NCBI GenBank assembly: GCA_040754425.1
Contig: JBFMCR010000014.1
Span: forward strand, 62,001-126,000
Length of the DNA stretch: 64,000 bases
Reading direction: 5' to 3'
DNA from: UBA6918 sp040754425
GTDB taxonomy: Bacteria; Pseudomonadota; Gammaproteobacteria; Burkholderiales; Thiobacillaceae
In this document: in pieces, positions 60,837 to 64,000 of the stretch
How positions within the stretch are numbered: the stretch's first letter is position 1
Layout: each line of letters opens with the position of its first letter
Translations under genes and position numbers: made by a program
The notes under the pieces: model-generated
What the model was told of the DNA's origin: nothing
What the model saw: only the letters and a program-made list of their open reading frames with translations
The model's database searches: none

Positions 60837-61630
60837 GAATGCAGCCTCAGGTCTTCGGCATAAGGGTGCGCCGGATAATGGAAGGGCACCGGCCCGTCCG
60901 GTTCACCATGCACGAATTGGTGCACGAAAGGCGTGGTCGAAGCGCGTATCTCGTCGGGCGTGCCTTCCGCCTCGATCGTGCCGTTCGACACGAAATAGAC
61001 GTAGTCGACGATCTTCAGGGATTCCTGCACGTCGTGCGTGACGACGATGGAAGTGAGCCCCAGGGTATCGGTGAGGCGGCGGATGAGGTTGCCGATCACC
61101 CCGAGCGAAATCGGATCGAGCCCGGTAAACGGTTCGTCATACATGAGCAGCAAGGGCTCCAGCGCAATGGCGCGCGCCAGCGCCACGCGCCGCGCCATGC
61201 CGCCGGACAGTTCGGCCGGCATGAGATCGGCCGCCCCGCGCAGGCCGACGGCATGCAGCTTCATCAGCACCAGATCGCGAATGATGTCTTCCGGCAGCCG
61301 GGTGCGCTCGCGCAGTTGGAAAGCGACGTTGTCGAACACGCTCATGTCGGTGAACAGGGCGCCGAACTGGAACAGCATGCCCATCTTGCGCCGCAACTGG
61401 AAAAGCCCGTTCGTATCCAGTTCGCCGACGTTCTGCCCGGCCACCACGACCTTGCCCCCGGCAGGCCGGAGCTGGCCGCCGATCAGTCGCAGCAAGGTGG
61501 TCTTGCCGCAACCGCTGCTGCCCATGATGGCGACGACCTGGCCGCGCCGCGCAGTCAGGTTGATCCCCTTGAGCAGGGGGCGGGCGTTGTAGCCGAAGGT
61601 GACGTTCTTGATTTCTACCAGATTGTCCAA
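60833..61630 (-). CDS. mlaF: Phospholipid ABC transporter ATPase MlaF
   Basis: A 265-residue ATPase energising lipid movement by MlaE/D. Walker A GSSGCGKTT, signature LSGGMARRVALARA, Walker B LLMYDEPFTGLD and H-loop VVTHDVQ are present. Two TTG starts are possible. I prefer the one at 61628-61630 because AAGG lies nine bases upstream; the other, at 61655-61657, adds nine residues without a ribosome site. It is the first gene of the operon. Confidence 0.95.
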   Translation of the reverse strand: MDNLVEIKNVTFGYNARPLLKGINLTARRGQVVAIMGSSGCGKTTLLRLIGGQLRPAGGKVVVAGQNVGELDTNGLFQLRRKMGMLFQFGALFTDMSVFDNVAFQLRERTRLPEDIIRDLVLMKLHAVGLRGAADLMPAELSGGMARRVALARAIALEPLLLMYDEPFTGLDPISLGVIGNLIRRLTDTLGLTSIVVTHDVQESLKIVDYVYFVSNGTIEAEGTPDEIRASTTPFVHQFVHGEPDGPVPFHYPAHPYAEDLRLHS

Positions 61631-61693
61631 GGCTCTGGCCCTTGTTATTTCTTTCAAACCGCAATTCTATCGGAAGCCCCCTGCTTCGGGACT

Positions 61694-62152
61694 TTAAACT
61701 CCCAGCACCTGCATCAATTCGCCGATTCTTTGCAGCGGTTTCAGCGTCGCTTCGCGCGCAATCAGGTACAGGGGAATGCCGCCCTGCGCAGCCGTCTGCA
61801 TTTGCCTTGCCAGATCGCGCAAATCCGCCTCCCCTTCGATCCAGGCGATACCGGCCTCCCCCTCGAGCACGCCTCGTTCGCCGAAACGCGCCGCCTTGCG
61901 CCTGTCGGATTCGTCCAGGGTCTGCCCCGTCCCGAGCACGAAGCGAAAGCCTTCCCGGGTATCATGAAGCCAGCCGGACACTTCTTCGTCCGTGGCGTTT
62001 TTCCACTGCTCGAAGGGCAGATACACACAGCGGAACTGGGTGTTGTAAAAAGACAACTGCCAGTCTGCGGGCAGACCCTCAGGGTAGAAATCCCCCTGCC
62101 ACGCCCCATGTTCCCAGCCGACGGTCCCCAGATAGACGATGTATTCGCTCAT
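61694..62152 (-). CDS. Short DUF72-like protein
   Basis: A 152-residue protein whose N-terminus resembles DUF72 TIM-barrel proteins (VYLGTVGWEHGAWQGDFYPEGLPADWQLSFYNTQFRCVYLP), which usually reads GTSGWSY...G.FYP..L...L..Y...F. The family is normally about 240 residues or more, so the C-terminal half of the barrel is missing or replaced. It is flanked by intact genes with ordinary spacing, with no evidence of frameshift. Function unknown. Confidence 0.7.
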   Translation of the reverse strand: MSEYIVYLGTVGWEHGAWQGDFYPEGLPADWQLSFYNTQFRCVYLPFEQWKNATDEEVSGWLHDTREGFRFVLGTGQTLDESDRRKAARFGERGVLEGEAGIAWIEGEADLRDLARQMQTAAQGGIPLYLIAREATLKPLQRIGELMQVLGV

Positions 62153-62187
62153 GTCCCCGGATATGGCGCCATGACTGTCTGAAAAAA

Positions 62188-63561
62188 TCAGGCCCGGCGC
62201 CAGGTCGTGCCTTGCGGGCCGTCTTCGAGGATGACGCCGGCCGCCTTCAGTTCGTCGCGGATGCGGTCGGCCTCCTTGAAATTGCGCGCTTTTTTGGCCG
62301 CTGCGCGGGCCGCAATCATGGCATCGATGGCGGCGTCTTCCAGCCCGCCGGCCTCGCCCACCGGGCGCTTGAGGAAATCTTCCGGGTCGGCCTGCAGAAG
62401 ACCCAGCACGCCGCCCAGGCTCTTGAGCAGACCGGCAAGGCGGGCGTCATGCGTACGGTTCACCTCATTGGCGAGTTCGAACAGCACCGCCATCGCCTCC
62501 GGCGTGCCGAAATCCTCGTCCATGGCCGCCTTGAAGCGCGCCGCCCAGGGGTCGGACCAGTCAAGCGCCACTTCGGCCGGCGGCACGTTCTTCAGCGCCG
62601 TGTACAGCCGGGTCAGCGCGCCCTTGGCGTCGTCCAGGTGCGCATCCGAATAGTTGAGCGGGCTGCGGTAATGCGCGCGCAGAATGAAGAAGCGCACCAC
62701 CTCGGGGTTGAATTTCCCCAGCACCTCGCGGATGGTGAAAAAATTGCCCAGGCTCTTGGACATCTTCTCGTTGTCCACGCGCACGAAGCCGTTGTGCAGC
62801 CAGTAGTTGACGAACTTGCACCCGTGCGCCCCCTCGGACTGGGCGATTTCGTTCTCGTGGTGCGGGAACTGCAAATCCTGGCCGCCGCCGTGGATGTCGA
62901 AATGCCTGCCCAGGAGCTTGCCGCTCATGGCCGAGCATTCTATGTGCCAGCCCGGCCTGCCCGGCCCCCACGGGCTTTCCCAGGCCGGCTCGCCCGGCTT
63001 GGCCGCTTTCCACAGCACGAAATCGAGCGGGTCGTGCTTGCTCGCCTCCACTTCCACGCGCACGCCGGCGCGCAGGTCGTCGAGCGACTTGCCGGAAAGC
63101 TGACCGTAGCGCGCGAACCCCCGCACGCTGTAATAGACGTCGCCGTTGTCTGCCCGGTAGGCGAGGCCGCGCGCCTCCAGGGTCTGGATCATGGCCAGCA
63201 TCTCGGCGACATATTCGGTGGCGCGCGGCTCCGCATCCGGCGGCAGCACCCCCAGCCTGGCCTCGTCCTCGTGCATGGCGGCGATGAAGCGGTCGGCCAG
63301 GCCCCTTGGGGTCTCGCCGTTTTCCTGGGCGCGCTTGATGATTTTGTCGTCGATGTCCGTAATGTTGCGCACGTAAGTGACTTCGTAGCCGGACGCGCGC
63401 AGCCACCTTGCCACCATGTCGAACACCACGAACACGCGGGCATGGCCCAGGTGGCAAAAGTCGTACACCGTCATGCCGCACACGTACATGCGAACCCGCC
63501 CGGGCTGGATGGGGACGAAAGTCTCGAGACTGCGGCTTAGGGAGTTGTACAGCTTGAGCAT
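62188..63561 (-). CDS. cysS: Cysteinyl-tRNA synthetase
   Basis: A 457-residue class I aminoacyl-tRNA synthetase that charges tRNA-Cys. The CGMTVYDFCHLGHAR segment includes the first zinc cysteine and the HLGH signature, GWHIECSAMS holds another zinc ligand and KMSKSLGN is the second class I signature. The ATG at 63559-63561 gives MLKLYNSLSRS, the usual beginning. It diverges from the TPR gene at 63664 across about 100 bases. Confidence 0.98.
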   Translation of the reverse strand: MLKLYNSLSRSLETFVPIQPGRVRMYVCGMTVYDFCHLGHARVFVVFDMVARWLRASGYEVTYVRNITDIDDKIIKRAQENGETPRGLADRFIAAMHEDEARLGVLPPDAEPRATEYVAEMLAMIQTLEARGLAYRADNGDVYYSVRGFARYGQLSGKSLDDLRAGVRVEVEASKHDPLDFVLWKAAKPGEPAWESPWGPGRPGWHIECSAMSGKLLGRHFDIHGGGQDLQFPHHENEIAQSEGAHGCKFVNYWLHNGFVRVDNEKMSKSLGNFFTIREVLGKFNPEVVRFFILRAHYRSPLNYSDAHLDDAKGALTRLYTALKNVPPAEVALDWSDPWAARFKAAMDEDFGTPEAMAVLFELANEVNRTHDARLAGLLKSLGGVLGLLQADPEDFLKRPVGEAGGLEDAAIDAMIAARAAAKKARNFKEADRIRDELKAAGVILEDGPQGTTWRRA

Positions 63562-63663
63562 GGGGAACGAGGCGGGCGGGCGGCTATCTGAAGCAAAGCC
63601 CCCCACAGACACGGGGGAGTTGTTAGAATTCGGGGTTGCTGACCATTGATCCGAGTTTATCAC

Positions 63664-64000
63664 ATGCCCAGTTTGCTAAGTTTTGCCCGCATGCTCGCCG
63701 TCGTGCTCTGCCTGTCGTTTTCCGCAGGCATTCAGGCGGATGAGATCCAGGACATCAACCAGCTATTCCGCAAGGGCGACTTGAACACGGCCCTTGCCCG
63801 CGCCAACCAGTTCCTGGCGAAAAACCCCAGGGACGCGCAAGTGCGCTTTCTCAAGGGCCTGATCCTGGCGGACCTCGGCAAATCCGCCGAGGCCATCGAG
63901 GTGTTTACCGGTATCACCGAGGACTATCCGGAATTGCCCGAGCCCTACAACAACCTCGCCGTCCTCTATGCGGCCGAAGGCAAATATGACGCGGCGAAAA
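63664..64000 (+). CDS. Secreted tetratricopeptide-repeat protein, N-terminal part (runs off right edge)
   Basis: The first 112 codons of a protein with a signal peptide (about 1-25, MLAVVLCLSFSAGIQA) and TPR repeats (NTALARANQFLAKNPRDAQVRFLKGLILADLGKSAEAIEVF and the following LPEPYNNLAVLYAAEGKYDAA). Similar periplasmic TPR proteins lie beside cysS and peptidyl-prolyl isomerase genes in betaproteobacteria. A TAGAAT (63624-63629) could be a -10 element, without a clear -35. Confidence 0.85.
   Translation, partial: MPSLLSFARMLAVVLCLSFSAGIQADEIQDINQLFRKGDLNTALARANQFLAKNPRDAQVRFLKGLILADLGKSAEAIEVFTGITEDYPELPEPYNNLAVLYAAEGKYDAAK

Noticed and set aside
61642..63540. A 632-codon plus-strand frame opposite cysS
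   Set aside because: It mirrors cysS and the DUF72-like gene; the composition is that of an antisense shadow.

Overview
The window reads as chromosomal DNA of a GC-rich betaproteobacterium, probably an environmental lineage near Nitrosomonadales or Rhodocyclales. This is inferred from gene order and protein families, not from any database search. Diagnostic blocks are hfq-hflX-hflK-hflC-DUF2065-hisZ-purA, ndk-rlmN-pilF-rodZ-ispG-hisS-yfgM-bamB-der, mlaFED-mlaCB-ABC-ibaG-murA-hisG, and a type IV pilus minor-pilin/PilY1 operon. No rRNA, tRNA, CRISPR array, IS transposase or prophage was seen.

Layout. Bases 1-4905 (minus strand) hold hfq to purA; hflX appears to lack any ATG/GTG/TTG start. A GGDEF-EAL gene and a galT-like gene (5041-8070) lie between this block and der. 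Bases 8385-17533 (minus) form one tight housekeeping operon behind an ndk promoter, with purine-rich inverted repeats in several gaps. A cold-shock gene with a strong terminator, a PDC-sensor protein and ispH follow on the plus strand. A higBA toxin-antitoxin pair (20226-20815) sits between two copies of the last 157 bp of ispH. Bases 21056-29411 (minus) carry a TonB-like protein, a PilE-like pilin, a PilY1 with unusual architecture, PilX, PilW, PilV, FimT, a methyltransferase-like membrane protein and a second FimT/GspH pseudopilin.

From 29542 to 53303 comes accessory DNA: a ThiO-like oxidase, an ELM1-like protein, an orphan MNT nucleotidyltransferase, then a large surface-polysaccharide locus. 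That locus has glycosyltransferases (GT4, GT2, CgeB-type, GT11 and GT10 fucosyltransferases), a UDP-sugar dehydrogenase, a carbamoylation cassette (SGNH protein, SxtJ, DUF5989, carbamoyltransferase), three FkbM and two other methyltransferase-like proteins, and three AT3-SGNH O-acyltransferases. It is rich in decorating enzymes, but no flippase, polymerase, chain-length regulator, initiating transferase or GDP-fucose synthesis gene is visible, so those must lie elsewhere.

Bases 53306-63561 (minus) return to housekeeping: hisG (short form, partner of hisZ at the left end), murA, ibaG, an ABC-2 exporter, the Mla phospholipid-transport operon with an embedded TolC-family gene, a short DUF72-like protein and cysS. 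A TPR lipoprotein-like or secreted protein gene starts at the right edge.
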